Below are positions 45,993 to 58,032 of a DNA stretch of 64,000 nucleotides, one piece after another. Each line of letters opens with the position of its first letter. The stretch's first letter is position 1. The translations under genes and the position numbers were made by a program. Location of the stretch: assembly GCA_932521035.1 (NCBI GenBank), contig OW051497.1, positions 8,742,001-8,806,000 of the forward strand, read 5' to 3'. The notes below the pieces were generated by a model that did not search any database, had not been told where the DNA came from, and saw only the letters and a list, made by a program, of their open reading frames with translations. This stretch comes from Oscheius dolichura (lineage: Eukaryota; Nematoda; Chromadorea; Rhabditida; Rhabditidae).

Positions 45993-48614
45993 CCTGTCTT
46001 TATCTTTTATCGTGTTTTAATGGTCATTGACTTTCTATTTTTAAGGTGGACCCATTAGACCAATAATAATAACAATCTTTACATTGTATTAGGTAAGAAC
46101 TGGTTGCGGGAGGAAGTAGACACCGATTGAATTGCGCCCCATTTATAAGCTACCGTTGTCATTCTAAAGGGAGGGAACGGGCAGGTTCCACCGCGAAAAG
46201 AGAATTCGGCGCTAGGGTTTTTCATTTGAATTGAAACAACAAGGCGAATCCGAATGTAACCCCATGAGCAATCTCCTTATAAACTGCTAACATCCCGATG
46301 GATGTCCAAATCGTTAGGTGACACAAAGGAGGTACTTATAAGCACAGTTCCTAATTGAAATAATTTAAAGCTTTAATGGAACTGTCAGAGACCTTAGAAC
46401 AAGCAATAAGGGGTGAACAACTTATCGATGGCCTTCCCTTTATATAAAACGAGAGCGCACATAACCAGCTAATATAGAAATAGTAATGTCGAGGGTTTCC
46501 AGCCAATTTCTGTCTTTAACCAGTGAGTTACACACTACAAGATGGCTTCAAGTCGAATAAGACTGATTGCTTAGGATTCAAGGAAATGTGGGAGATCGTA
46601 TTGAAACCGATGACATTGGAAATTCAGAGAGATGGAAAATCTTCAGATAGATATGCCAGATGAGAACGGGACAACATTTTATTGTGACGCAGATTCAATT
46701 ACCGTTGATTTCTTTTTTTCAAAGAAATCCGCTAATACGTCGACATCAATCAAAGGATATGATGGGCATGAAATGTACAGCAAATACTTGGAAGTGATAG
46801 GAACCAGGAAATGACAACTATTATTATTTTCTGCGGTATTTTGCGGAGTTTTTCACCTGAAGATCTTATTTACCATTTTCCCGATTTCCGTCGACTATTT
46901 CTGGCTTTATCCTTAGAATATCTCGAATCTTCTATGAATATCCGTATGTTTAATTCATCAGAGGAAGGAAGCGGAGTTATAAGGAGATGCTTACGGTAGC
47001 TACCCCGTCATCTTTTTGCAGCCCTCAATCAGTAGCCTGCAATTTCCCTCTAACCAGCCAATGATAGCACTGACCTAATTGGGGCTACAAGGAAAATTCG
47101 CAGGTAATTGACAGCTTATCCTTTGTGGCTGTCATGGAAACGAAACTCGTTGAAGCGGCGACAACTCGGCCTGATATCCATCTACGTTTTTCACAGGAAA
47201 AAGCCCCTTTCCGTGTTCATATTTTTCGCTTAACTACTATTACCGCAATCTTTTAGTACAGCTTTATCTGGCAAGTAGAGGAATAATAGAGTTCTCCTGT
47301 AGACATGCTGCTCTGTCTTGCCCGCCAGTGTCCACTCTTAGGCACATGGGAAACCTTTCCTCTAATGATATCAACGGGCTGTTCCCATTCCAAATGGAAG
47401 AGGGGATTCTCTTGAAAAAAAACCCTGTCCAAAACATGCTTCTTAAACCCTTCCTCTGCTTGGATAGAACTCGAACGTATTGGTTGTTTCTGCTTATTTA
47501 CTGTAGCTGCCCTTCTCACAGGTGAAAATATTCCTGAGAACGTAGAACCTACCCCGTATACGCCCTTTTGAGACAGTTCCAATTTGTGGGTATTCTATGC
47601 GAAGCTTTCTTTTCCCGCCCTATTCTTCGAATGACACTAACGTCAGACACATTTCCTCTCTGGGGTTTCTAAACCACAATTTCCTACAGTACCGCCCGGG
47701 AAATTAGCTTTATTACGTGTCCATCATTATTCTGTCACAAAGTACAGAGATGGCATGGGTTCTCTCCTAGCTACAACTTGCAAAATCTTTCAGTTTTCAT
47801 TTTGTTTCTCAGGAGTCACACTTGTTCTCTATCAGGAGATCAGTCCACCCACAAGGATTGAAAAGCATTTTGACGTGCTCTCTGGCTTCTTTTGCATTAA
47901 AGAAAGTGCCTGTCCAATTTTTATGTAGAAGTCTACGCCATGTTTTCTAGCTCAAGCTCAAAGTTCTCAGTTAAATCTTTTTTATCCGAGCAATCTACAC
48001 CCTCCACCTACCAGAAGATTTCAAAAGATTCCGTTTTAAGCCCGGGCTTGACTCTCTTTTCGAGCTAATGAACCATCTTCTGACTTCTTATTTATGAAGG
48101 AAGGGTGGTCATGTGCGAGCGGTCTGTTTTCCCATAGTTACTCGCCTTTTCTCGTTGCAGGTGTGAGATTATTTAAACTTCTTGAACCTCATTTCCCATT
48201 TCTCAGCATCTTACTTCCTTCAAAGGCAGACTAAGTGTTCTGCACTTATCAAAGAGACTAGCATTAATTGGGGGTTATATGAGCTAGGGAGAGGCTTATT
48301 AAGTGACGGGCCCTAACAACTTACTTCGTGTTTCCAATTACGAATCCCTTGCTTTTATCAGGATCCTGGTCGCCTCTCTCCCAATATAAACTCTAATTGC
48401 CGTCTGTTTTGTTTTCAAATGCAGGGCGGAAAACATTACCGTCTTTCACAGCCATAGTATTTCTGAACTAATCAAGCGCTAGTGAACTACGTCATTATTT
48501 AGTTATGAAAAACAAATTATTGAGTTATTTGCATATGGTAAATGGGTTCCTCGTTTTAAGGCCTCTTTAGCTCTTCTGTTCTTCTCATTTCTATTAAATT
48601 ATTCTTTCTAGAAT
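45993..48614. other. Intergenic region with a possible small gene or relic
   Basis: About 2.6 kb. At 46441 a TATATAAAA motif precedes an ATG at 46485 and an acceptor near 46571, and a 60-codon frame at 46632-46814 (SITVDFFFSKKSANTSTSIK, GYDGHEMY) faintly resembles the end of a CUB domain. The frames do not join, so it may be a relic. The rest (46820-48600) shows nothing supportable. Confidence 0.35.
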
Positions 48615-48895
48615 ATGGGATGTTGTGCGTCTTGCCTTCGAGTCATCCTTGACTCAGAGCCCGACGTAAAAATAAATGGTAAGGAGTCAAATTTAAAGAA
48701 ATACGAACCTCTTTAGTGATTGAACCAACGTCTGTGGGCGTTGGAGAGCATTCATCAATTGCTCAGCCAGCTCCACGACCACAAAGTACTGAAAATGCTC
48801 CAACACTACAGGTAGGGAAACATTGTTGTATCTATTTCTGGTATTATTGTATTTAGGTGCCATCATTTACTCGCAGACGAGAAAGTTCCGCATAA
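48615..48895 (+). CDS. Small MGCC protein, probably lipid-anchored
   Basis: Three exons (48615-48678, 48717-48811, 48857-48895) give 65 residues. It begins MGCCASCLRVILDSEPDVKI: Gly2 is a candidate for N-myristoylation and Cys3, Cys4 and Cys7 for palmitoylation, as in membrane-tethered adaptor proteins. The remainder is hydrophilic (SIAQPAPRPQSTENAPT) and ends PSFTRRRESSA, with a basic RRRESS phospho-site-like motif. An acceptor (tttctag) four bases before the ATG supports the start, and AATAAA at about 48942 supports the end. No named family is recognised. The exon and intron pattern and the clean lipidation motif make it a credible gene despite its size. Confidence 0.72.
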
Positions 48896-50049
48896 ACATG
48901 TACCGTTCACATCATTATTTAGCAGCATACTATTTTCTGAATAAAAACTTCTCATCTTCTGCTAAAAAGATCCTTGATCCGTTCATTACGTCTTTCAGCT
49001 GAAGAAGTTCATGATGAGTAGGAGGATCTTATCACAATGACGCCAGTCAATCTGGATGCCTAGAAAGTTAAAGATCAGGGCTACAATGTACGGATGCTTA
49101 TCTTTTAGCATGGAACAAGGATAAATTCTGTAGGTGGGGAACATACCGGGCTAATTTTAATATTCTACTAGTGAGATGTTTTTGAAACTGCCGCAGAGAA
49201 CCTGCCCCTTGAGATATAGACTGCTTACAGTTCATGCTTCGCTATCACAGGAACAACTCACCAATAATGCTTGACTGTCTACAATGGTTTTAAGGTGAGA
49301 TGCCACTGATCATTCTAATACTGCTTCACCCAAGAAACCAAAAAAACGACAAATCCCCTTTTAATCAACGGGCAGTTGAGAAGGTCGCCGTTTTCTTTAC
49401 TAAGCCATTTCCCTAGCCATTTTGCAAAGAAAAGAATGCTATGGATGTTGCTGACCCGTGTCCCTCGTTCCCCTCCTCGTCAAACCGATGAACTGTGTTC
49501 CTTTTCACCTCTTTGTATCAACTGGTTCCGCCAGAATAATTAAAATAACGTTTGCTCTCTTTTGCACACATCTATCAGGCAGTCACACTTCCTCATTTCA
49601 TATAAAATTTATTCTATCACATGATCCACCACATATCAGTCCAAGATATGAAAAAGAAATAGAATAAAAAGGGAATATAAATAGACGCTATCATCCCGCT
49701 ATGATATATCACCAGGAGGAAAAACATATTGCATATAAAATGAGAGATCAAATGCTTGCCTTCTTGGCAAATTTCACCCAGTGTTCGACAGTTTGTCTGC
49801 CCAAATCAAGAACAATTGACTTGGACTCTCTCTCGTCTCGACTACCCATCGTCACTTCTCTGATGGGTTCCAAACCCTTGCCGGTCTAAAAGGATCCTAT
49901 TAAATACTGTAAAGGGGAGAAAATACAAGGCAGAAGCAACACCCTGACCCGTGTAAAAAACCTGGACAGTTAGTGAAAAACAAAGGGAAGGATTAAAGGA
50001 AGCACTGCAAGCATGCAAAAATTAGTTTAAAAAAATTGGAAGGAAAAAT
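48896..50049. other. Intergenic region
   Basis: About 1.15 kb between the small MGCC gene and the 3' end of the receptor gene. Short ORFs at 49458 and 49701 show no domain. Nothing supportable. Confidence 0.45.
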
Positions 50050-51994
50050 TTACAGTGATCTGGATACGGAAACTCTTTTCTTGTAGACGTAGTCCACAGT
50101 TAACCCCTGTTTTAAAAAAGTCTAGAAGAGTTCATTTGGGATAACTTACCTCATTAGACACCTCGTCGTCGGAGCTCTCTCTCCAGCCCTCGCTTGAGTC
50201 ATACAAGGGGTTCACTCGCATGATGAACTCGCAGAGTTGCTCAAAGTCTCGACTCTGAAAAACGATACGTGCTCAAATTACAGGTTATTCAATATTCCCA
50301 GCACTTTATAAAAACCTTACCTGCATTTGCAAACTGCTCCTGACGATTCCATCCCTTCCGGAGCTCTTGACTGACCGGGCAGACATTCTGTTAGACTTCA
50401 GTCCAGCTCCATTGGATCTTCTGTAAATTAAGACTCTTTCAGATTTGATAGAGTATACCTGGACACATTATGCCTCTGATTATGGCGGAAGAAGTTGTCA
50501 TTCTTCCTCTTTCTCAACTTGTACCGCAATGCAGCACAAGTGATCATCTCCTTATAGGAGAGCCTCATCCTGTCGTTGAAATAAGCATAGATGAACGGAT
50601 TGCACATATGGTTCAGTAGTGTAATCTAGAATTATACGATTTTTTAGTAAATTAAAGATAGATTTTCTCACCAAATGGAAAATAATTAACAGCCAGGCTG
50701 GGACATAAGGTACATAGCTCGTAAACATGAAGGGCTTGGCTAAGTACAGTATGGTTGTTATTGTGCAAAGTAGAGACGGATAGAAGAATTGGAACGTCAG
50801 ACGGGCCTGCAAATATAATTGAAACTTCCTTTACAATAGAGTTATTTCACCTGTTTCCGGAAGCGGTTTGCACTATTTTGATTCAATTTATTGCAATGGA
50901 TCTTTTGTTTTACTTGGCGGATCTTGAGAAGAACCAGGATGGAACAGATCCACTGAGCTGCTACGGCGCTTAAGGTCAACAAGAGGACGAAGACCACAAA
51001 GACAGCTGAAATGTTATATTGTATATGTTAATAATCTATAACTTACTTGTTCTTGAATCCTCTAAAAAATTCAAACTGATTGACCAGAGCTCTTCCCGGA
51101 AGCCAATCAACGGATTGGGAAAGGAGCCAACGCCTGCTGAAAACCGTGGGCCATTAGTCATTCTATACTTTTTCTAGCACTGCTTGTAATGACCGTTTTT
51201 CTGACTCCAAAATTCACCTGCTATGCATCCAATAATCCACGTAAAAATTGACCCTCCGACAGCAACGGAAACGCGGTTGAAAGACTTCGCCCGTGTTCCA
51301 TAGTAGCAGATTGCGATGCATCGGTTCAAACCCAACAAAGCGTAGCTCATCTATAACAAAAAATTGGTGACAGATCCCCGAAAAAAGAAGACATCGTTTG
51401 CTTATTCAATTTTATGGAAAGGGATTATGGTGTAACTGGGTGGAAAATTAAATGAAGAACAAGAGGGGAAAGCCTACCACTCCCGCCGTCCAGGAACAGA
51501 TGTCGGCAAATGAGACAATATAACTACCCAGGGGTGTCTGTTCTCGCTGGGTCGAATTTAACGGTTCCAGGATTTTCTTAAAAGGCTATTGTAGAGAAGA
51601 TATTTAACTCCCTACCACAAGGTTATCTCCAGAGAAGACGTAAGATCTTGGCAGACGAACCAATTGGATTTCAGGGTCCTCCGGCCAAATGATCTGGGTG
51701 CCACAATAGACACCAGCTACCATCATCATGACACTGTCTGCCAGTGCCACATTAGCCATCAGGGTATATGCAGACAGACGAAAAACCCTCTTAGAGCAGA
51801 TCATGATCACCGTTGCTCCATTGCATATAATTCCCAGAACGCCTAGAATGACCAATTTAGACACAGATGTTGGCGTCAAAAAAGAGAGACCAAATGGCGA
51901 GGTTAAAATTACACGCAGTCACGAAAAAGTCTTTGAACTGACCAAGAACGACGTAAGCACAGCCGATAGCTGCCTTCCAGTGATGTTCCTGCAT
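50050..51994 (-). CDS. Seven-transmembrane G-protein-coupled receptor
   Basis: Eleven or so exons give about 440 residues. TM1 spans a splice junction (AAIGCAYVVLG|VLGIICNGATVIMI, with the class A Asn). TM2 is LMANVALADSVMMMVAGVY with the conserved LAD. TM3 runs SYIVSFADICSWTAGV|MSYALLGLNRC; the DRY position reads NRC. TM4 is VAVGGSIFTWIIGCIAG, TM5 VFVVFVLLLTLSAVAAQWI, TM6 FFYPSLLCTITTILYLAK, TM7 AWLLIIFHLITLLNHMCNPF with NPFIY for NPxxY. The C-tail is basic and Ser-rich, then acidic (SSEGWRESSDDE). Fold and motifs say rhodopsin-like; NRC in place of DRY is common among nematode-expanded receptors (srx/srt-like or orphan peptide receptors). The ligand is unknown. The start MQEHHW follows an acceptor at about 52016. 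Confidence 0.88.
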
Positions 51995-54900
51995 TTGTAT
52001 CAGAGAAGAGAAAACATATCTGGAATAGGGAAAATACTGACGGGAGAGAAGTACTCGCAATAGATCGAGGGTTCTTAAGGCACCGGCACATGAAATGAGC
52101 CATTATGTCACGGATATAGAGAGAGAACGGGCAGAGAGTCGGCCTATGTGTGTGTTTGTTACGGCAATGGCTCTTGGCGAGTCGGATCGGATTATAATAA
52201 AGCAGTACAGATGGCAGGCAAGGGAATGAGAAAGGAGAAGGAGAAGATGTGTGTATACAAAACAAGCATGTGGTTAGAAAAAGACATGGGAACGAGAGCA
52301 GGAGATGCGGTTGAATAATAGGCCTCACAGACAGGAAGATTTGTTGAACATGCAAGACCCCCATTGAAAAAAAGGAGAGCACGGATAACACAATATATAA
52401 TCAAGTGCACTTGACGCAAATCAGAACACGTCGCGAGTTGATGCAGGAGTAGAACAATTCGGGGCTTTTTATAAGGACACAAGTTGAACTTTTGCTTTAT
52501 TTCCGCCGCCTGAAAAGGGTTGACCTGCTTTGCACCCGGCTTCCGGTGGACTGTTAGAGAAACAACAAAATCTCATATGTTCTTAGAAACAGGTGAAAAA
52601 AGAACGCACCTGTTTAGAGGTCGGACGATGCAAAGGGCAGGGGGAGGAAGAGGTGATTTCAAAAGAAGAAACCGGACAGATTTAAAAAGGTTAAGAATGG
52701 CGGGGGCAATCATCTTAGGCAGTTTCCCATAAGATGTAGGACAAGGGGCCAGATTGTGCTCCCCCGCGATGCCGAATGGACTCAAAACCACATGTTCTTG
52801 CTCTTACTACGGAAATGAAGAGAAGAACAAACATTTTGATGCTTTTGGTGGTCAAATCAAATAGTCGTTTCCGTTTCTACAGCTAGCTGAGCTGGACGTG
52901 GAGGAGACGTTGCCTGCGGGGAGGGGCCGACGGATCGAGTTATCCCTCCCTCACAAAAGCTAGAGGGGGTTCCGTTGTCAATGTCTTGTTACTTCAAGTC
53001 TTTTGACGGAAAGGAACAACATATTTTGACCTGGATAAATAATTTGCGGCTTTTAAGTAGCAGGCAGGCACTTTTAGCATCATAATGACATTGTTTCTCT
53101 TTTTAGAAATATGAAACTCAGTCCTTCTGATGAAACACCCTCACATCGGCAGTCGCGCAATAGTAATGACGTCAGTTACTACCTCATCGGGAAAAAACAA
53201 AATGCGTAAGGGAGACGGGTCGCTCTCCCCGAAATAGAAGGGTGTTTCCCTGTTGGGATAAATTAAAAGTTAAAAGTACTCTCATGAGATCTCGCGTGCT
53301 TCTTGGATTTCTGCTTAGCTCGTTGCCTAACGGCATTCTGTCACCCTGGGTAACGTCAATTAATAACTAGCAAAACGAGAGGAGGTTTTTTGTATGAGTC
53401 AGATCTGTTACGAAAGACACTTGTACCACAAATGACGAGCGGCGTGTGATTTACAAAGAAGGCCCCTTTCGGACGACGCCGTGGAATGAACCCAATTGGT
53501 GGTTTCAATTGGCGCGTCAAAAGTGCCATCATCCCCCGGTAGCGTGTGCCATTCAGCGGCGGGGGATGGACAGGAGAGCAGAGAATCTGATGTCATTGCC
53601 AGTCAGCTTGACCTTGGAAGAGAGATGCTGCAACAGCTCTCTGACCTATATTAATTGGGGGGCCGAGGGCAAGTAGAAAAGTAGCTTGAAAAGCCGACCT
53701 TTTTATTAATGCATAGGATATAAAGCGAGAGAGAAAAGGAAACGATATAAAAGTGAAATGGGAAGAGGTACACACACACACACTTCAAACTTTGTTTTGG
53801 GAGGACAAGTGATTGACACCCCTAGAAGCTATAACATCCAGCTGGGCACCACTCCCGAACGGGAAGGATTCGGCCGGGTAAATGCCTAATTTTTGAAAAT
53901 GTAGGCTCAGTCAGGCGAGAGACGGATTTCTCCGACTGCTGAGGCTTCCGGTTTCAGAGGAAACCCTCTGACCCTTACAGAATCATCAGAGATTGTTTCT
54001 CTAGACAGGGGGTTTTCCCGTTAATAAAGTGTTACTATAAGCAAGTTATTGTTAAACACGATGAAAAAATAACTGCTCGGTCAAGTGTTCGTACTCATGA
54101 AACCCAGGGAGTGTAAAAGTTTTTCCACTGAGCATAAATAACATTCCGAACACACAGAATGAGACAGCTGTCGGGAAGTAGAAGAAACTTTTATGACGTC
54201 CTATTCTAGGCTAAGGGCGAAAGCATGGGAATACGGGCAGGGAAAGGAGTATTTTCAGAGAGGCATTGTTCTTTGACAAGCACACAATCTGTTCAAGAAG
54301 CAGAGGAAGATGCGTGGAAGACTAAAAAGTTGTCGCTTCTTAGTTTTCGTGAAAGATTTATAGCCAGCGGTCAAAATGCGCATTCTCGAAAAGGTAATTA
54401 GCATGGAGACTTTGTATGTTCCTCCTCTGAAGATGGAGAACGCACTGTAGACAGCACAGCTGTTAAGAATAACATCGGCCTTATACTAACCAGTGGAAAA
54501 AAGAGCTATTTTTAAACGTGTCTGCTGCCTAGAAGTGCAAAGCATGGAACGGTTTCTCAAGACGAAAATCACCTGCCGGAACCGTGCCCCCTCAATAACA
54601 TTGCACACCCCAGAGCTGTTTTGTATTTCCTTGTTATTTTGTCTAACTGTTGTAGAGGAGAACAAAGGCAAGAAACAAATAAGAAGAAGTCAAAACAGAC
54701 ACCCGAAACCAAGTGATTACCCCGGAAATGAATTTGTCAACGGGGGCGTCGATCGTCGTCTGGGTGTGAGGGTGAAATGAGTAGCAGTTCTATTTGAAGA
54801 GCCTCATGTGGCTCCACGCGGTTAGCTTTAGGTATCAGAGGGATAATTGAACGGCATAGCGAGTCAAGTGGCTTCGAGAGAGAGAGAATTATCCCAGTAG

Positions 54901-56395
54901 GGGAGGAGCACGACGAAGAACTCAAACCCATCTCCCCGAAGACATCAAGATTTCCATAATTTGATGCTCAAACGGAACACATTTTTAGAAGTTTTGGGTT
55001 GGTTCGGGAAGGAAATTCAGAAGGGGACGGTCATTTGGACGGAACGCCAAAGATGAAAACACTGAAGGGTAAGATGGATAAACAAAAAAGGAGAAGCAGA
55101 TCAGGATGACGCAAAACCCGGTTGCGTGCAATGAAAATAGCTCAAACGACCCGGAGTCGAGGGATCCGATGGCCAAAACAACATCCGGTTGGCTGGAGAC
55201 AGACAGCTATCCGCTTGCACCCCGCACAAAAGTTCATATTCTGCTGATTAGCGATGAAGAACTTGCTTAGAGGGGAGGCAGCCCTGTTATTTTTTGTAAT
55301 TACCACCTGCAAGAAAGACAGAGAGCGAGGGACCAGAGACTCTGCACTTGGAATAGAATCTAGGCAAAAACTTATTATTCTTCTTCTTCTGCCCTTTTTC
55401 ATGGAGTCTCATGATTGCTGTGGAGCAATTAAAATTCAAAAATAAAAGCCAGGCATCCGGTAGAATTGATGTTTGACGGAGGAGGGCAAACATTTCATAA
55501 CAGAATTTGGAGAAACCCTTAGCATGATGAGTACAGAGAATGAGGCTACTCCTCTGTTTTTGCTGTGGTATCTTAGAAAATAGGCTTCATTGAGCATTTG
55601 CAGAAAAGACCTTGCTTTGAAAGCAACAAAGGCCTTCAAATTACGGTAATTTTAGAGGGAGAGGCTATATTTGAAGAGGGATTTGGCATTATTCACCTAG
55701 ACAACAGTTTTAGTGAAAATGAGCTCGTGCCGCGTTGCCGGTTGCTTTTAAATTCCGACAGAGGATTCAATTTCGAATTAGTTAGGATTTTTAATCAAAT
55801 TTAGAACAGCCGGATACTGGCCTTTAAAGTTGTTTATGGCTTTAGAACTTTTTAGACTGAGACTTGTTCTGGACTTGGATTAACCGAGAACCGAGACAGA
55901 AACGGAAATAAATTACAGATACCACCTGACTTCTGCTCCTTAGTAATTCAGCGGCTTGTTCCGGTTAAAGCAGATTTATTTCCTTTTTAAATGTCAAAGG
56001 GAGGAAGTGGATATTGCGAGAGAAGAATGTCTAGATCTAACATCAGACAGGTTCTCGGAAAATGACTGGAGACACCCAAAAAGAGGTCTGGACATGATTC
56101 AAAGACCTTCCTTTCTGAACTTTCAGTAGTCGCAAGGTTTAAAGAACTGGGGAAAAGAGGGTCAAGCAGTGATCAGGTGTTGACACATTGATGCCTTTTT
56201 ACAGGAGATTAAACTCAAAACATTTTTCGCGGGGATTGACAAGCAATATACTAGAAGTGTAAAAGTTAGGAGTCAATGGCGACTTTCTTCTTCTTGTCCA
56301 CTCTCTTATCACGACTTATCAGCTGTCTGAAAAGCTGAATAAAACGGATATGGCAACTTGCAATCATCTCCAGTAAAATGTTTTATTGTAGTTTA
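51995..56395. other. Long noncoding region between receptor and TARP genes
   Basis: About 4.4 kb upstream of the receptor and downstream of the TARP gene. No exon chain was found. It contains TGACGTCA (a CRE-type palindrome) at about 53168 and a (CA)n run at 53770-53784. A long ORF at 51909-52391 (-) is CT-rich and featureless. Probably cis-regulatory sequence of the receptor. Confidence 0.4.
53770..53784. repeat. (CA)n microsatellite
   Basis: Short run of about seven CA units in noncoding sequence. Confidence 0.85.
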
Positions 56396-58032
56396 TCATA
56401 TTTCCTGTACGCAAAGCAAATGGTTGGCAAAGGAATTATCACTACTGCGACGGGAACTACGACGAGAGGTCATGAACAGTGTTGGCTGTGGTAAATATGT
56501 GGCTAAAGAGCCTCTTCTAAAAGTGTCAACGGGAGGAATTCCGAGCTCTTTGTCGAGTTGAGCATGCCGTACTGAAATTAGTAATTGAGCCGTAAACGCA
56601 ACAAACATCTTACATTTGGCTTCGAGGCCCGGAACGAATTTTAACTTGTCTACTACGGATTTATAACGCCTAAAATAGGGAATAAAATAGACAGGGAAGT
56701 AGCGAGAATTGTAACACTTACCGAAAATAGAGAAACGCCTGAAAACAAGCGCAAATTTGAACAGGAAGGAATGACAGAGCAGACGAGAAGAATGGATATC
56801 CTGTAAAGTGTTTGTCTAGAAGTCAACTGCCTCCTTGCCATAATAGTAGCTGAATTGACTGGGCTCACCGGCCGGATTAGGTTTCATCCTGGGAGCCAAT
56901 TCGTCGTCCACTACACAGACCACCATCAAAACGGCCGTAGATAGCACAATGCCTGAAATAGCTCAATTTATAGCAAGAACAGTGTTTAGAATAGTTTTCT
57001 GTTGATCCAATTTTACAAAAAACCTGAAGCGCCCTCTAAGTATGGCTAATATTAGAAATAGTGGATTTCCCCAACTGTAGATTAAGGTCTGTTAGCCCAG
57101 CTTGTGATTACTAATACTAAAAAATAATCACTGATTAGCTATTCAGTCAACAAACGTCAGATTCTCAAAATCGTCTTTGCTTCAATGCCTTTGGATATTT
57201 TCATCTGTTCCGAAAGCGAAAACAGTGCTCAATTCTTTCACACGCACTACAGCATGAAATCGAAATGAATAAAGTGAAACTTCTTGTATAAATCAAAGGA
57301 AAGAAAAACTAACTCCCACATATATAGCAGATCGCTGAGATCAGGGTGCAAACTGTTCTTCTAAGATGCCCGACTATGCCCAGTCCAAAAGCTAGGCAAC
57401 ATACAGTAGCTCCGGAGACATGTAAAAGAGCAGGTGCACCAAGCCTCACTGAATAAATTTGTAATGAAACAAGGGAAGCAAACCAATAACAGCTAAAGAT
57501 GCAAGGGAGAAGTCCGTCAGGTCTCCTCCAGTAAGCATGGGGTTGAAATAACATCTGTATTCGGCTACCATCTCTGAAAGAAAGAAATATGGAGCCTTTC
57601 GATGCGTACCTGAGAGTTCGTCTTCCGTAAATTGCCTATGTGTTTCGTTTAATTGATAGTACCGACATATTTTAAAATAGCCTATATTATAGAAAAATGT
57701 AGACTCCTACAAAGGATTACTGTAGTCCCAATAAAATGGACTCACAATAGCTTCTCCGTTATCATTTGTCTTGTTCAAAGGTCTAGGCTCCGTAAGAAAT
57801 ACCCAGTTATTCATAAAAATAGGGAAAGTTTGTAGAATTATCACGAATATACTAGCAACCAAAGCAGCCGAATAGAGAGCATTATCAGTGCAACGGGCTT
57901 CTATTATGTACTGAATTGTATTTATTACGAAAAAAGGGAAAATAAAACGACCTTTGCGACCTTTTCAGAGACTTTCATAGGAGGAGCATCGACGTCGTGG
58001 TTCGGTTGTCTGACTATGATACGAGATGTCAT
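56396..58032 (-). CDS. Stargazin/TARP-like four-transmembrane protein
   Basis: Nine or ten exons give about 330 residues in the claudin/CACNG superfamily, whose TARPs are auxiliary subunits of AMPA-type glutamate receptors (STG-1 and STG-2 in C. elegans). TM1 is LYSAALVASIFVIILQTFPIFM. The first extracellular loop has YWDYSYFKICRYY, in the place of GLWxxC of stargazin, and a second Cys in EYRCYFNP. TM2 is LLHVSGATVCCLAFGLGIV, TM3 TVCTLISAICYICGSIVLS. The loop before TM4, FSYYYGYPFFSSALSFL, matches stargazin YSYGWSFYFGALSF. The cytoplasmic tail has the RRSSRRSS cluster, like the Arg/Ser phosphorylation sites of vertebrate TARPs, and ends CVQEI rather than a TTPV-type PDZ ligand. The FSYYYG|YPFF junction uses a GC-AG intron (about 56785-56822). 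I rate TARP above clarin or plain claudin. Confidence 0.8.

Noticed and set aside
51909-52391. 160-codon frame on the - strand before the receptor
   Set aside because: It overlaps the first receptor exon in another frame, is CT-rich and has no domain.
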